A stretch of 32,373 bases of DNA from an uncultured Oscillospiraceae bacterium (lineage in GTDB: Bacteria; Bacillota; Clostridia; Oscillospirales; Oscillospiraceae), in contig CAJUEU010000001.1 of NCBI GenBank assembly GCA_910585735.1, positions 35,645 through 68,017 of the forward strand, in the 5' to 3' direction. Positions 32,095-32,373 of this stretch are shown here, in pieces; position 1 is the first letter of the stretch; every line of letters starts with the position of its first letter. Under the pieces are notes generated by a model. It saw only the letters and a list, made by a program, of their open reading frames with translations, ran no database searches and was not told where the DNA came from. Position numbers and translations under genes: made by a program.

Positions 32095-32373
32095 AGATAA
32101 AACCTCCAGGGGAAATCCACAGCCTCCCCGGCGTAGTCAATGCCAATGCGTTTCCCTACCTTGATGTCTCTGGGCGGGGTATGGGGGTCTGTCAAATAAA
32201 GCGGATCCCCGGAGAGAAGGATCCCGTTTTCCTTTTTGGTGAGGGATAAGCCTTTGCAGAGCTTTCCGGGGCCGTTAAGAAAATTCTTCCGCTGGTAGGA
32301 GGAAAGCGTGGCGTAGTTTTGGCCAAAACGAATATGAGCAAGGGCCTCCCGGTCAGCCGGAGTCACCGGCTCG
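32091..32373 (-). CDS. 3-methyladenine DNA glycosylase, AAG/MPG type (partial, N-terminus outside window)
   Basis: The C-terminal 93 or so residues of an alkyladenine DNA glycosylase (AAG/MPG family), which excises alkylated purines in base-excision repair. The visible blocks are NFLNGPGKLCKGLSL, where GPGKLC is highly conserved in the family, and the terminal KRIGIDYAGEA followed by PWRFYL, the usual C-terminus. The frame stays open to the window edge, so an internal ATG at 32366 is not taken as the start. The catalytic tyrosine and glutamate region is outside the window. It overlaps the HAD phosphatase gene by 4 bases. A role for the phosphatase in nucleotide clean-up is possible but unproven. 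Confidence 0.92.
   Translation of the reverse strand, partial: EPVTPADREALAHIRFGQNYATLSSYQRKNFLNGPGKLCKGLSLTKKENGILLSGDPLYLTDPHTPPRDIKVGKRIGIDYAGEAVDFPWRFYL

Noticed and set aside
1..32373. CRISPR arrays, insertion sequences, prophage, tRNA or rRNA genes
   Set aside because: No regularly spaced repeats, transposase or integrase frames, or tRNA-like cloverleaf ends were seen by eye; a tRNAscan or repeat search would be decisive.

Overview
The window is chromosomal DNA of a low-redundancy, moderately GC-rich Firmicute. It carries a PolC-type replicase, PcrA, RarA, a RodA-type SEDS protein, an S-layer-homology surface protein, the DXP isoprenoid pathway and strong AGGAGG ribosome sites. Gene content, GC level and protein style (for example the long insert in PcrA domain 1A) resemble gut Clostridia of the Oscillospiraceae (Flavonifractor, Lawsonibacter or Pseudoflavonifractor type). 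That placement is inferred from memory of these families; no search was run. I see no tRNA, rRNA, CRISPR array, insertion sequence, prophage or recognisable defence island.

Layout. 1-2.8 kb: the 3' end of a probable sugar phosphate isomerase (+), an SLH/cadherin-like secreted protein (-) and a RodA/FtsW/SpoVE protein (-). 2.9-5.6 kb (+): tsaE and tsaB (tRNA t6A modification), upp (uracil salvage) and a Cof-type HAD phosphatase. 5.7-7.6 kb (+): an ECF-like sigma factor overlapping a large single-pass membrane protein, probably its regulator. 7.6-10.6 kb: nth (-) diverges from glyA (+), which is followed closely by a DUF2161 PD-(D/E)XK-like protein and a small helix-hairpin-helix protein. 10.6-12.6 kb (-): an imidazolonepropionase-like amidohydrolase followed by an unknown membrane protein. 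12.7-16.0 kb: rarA (+), an S1-domain protein (-), a DUF951 protein (+) and a ZIP metal transporter (-).

16.2-31.4 kb (+) is one long co-directional run. It starts with the classical Clostridia/Bacilli cluster pyrH-frr-uppS-cdsA-dxr-rseP-ispG, linking UMP supply, ribosome recycling, undecaprenyl and phospholipid precursor synthesis, isoprenoid supply and intramembrane proteolysis. Two GNAT acetyltransferases follow, then polC, pcrA and a frame-broken EamA/DMT permease. The right edge (-) holds a 3-methyladenine DNA glycosylase (cut by the window) overlapping an HAD phosphatase.

Most transcription-unit boundaries are marked by clear hairpins, often shared between convergent genes. Several divergent gaps carry readable sigma-A promoters, including a perfect TTGACA-17-TATAAT in front of the DUF951 gene. 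No gap between genes exceeds 300 bases; the largest, about 244 bases between cdsA and dxr, is unexplained. I found no convincing previously undescribed system. The items most worth a second look are the broken EamA gene, the cdsA-dxr and ispG-GNAT gaps with gene-like but start-less reading frames, the glyA-DUF2161-HhH operon and the sigma/membrane-protein pair.
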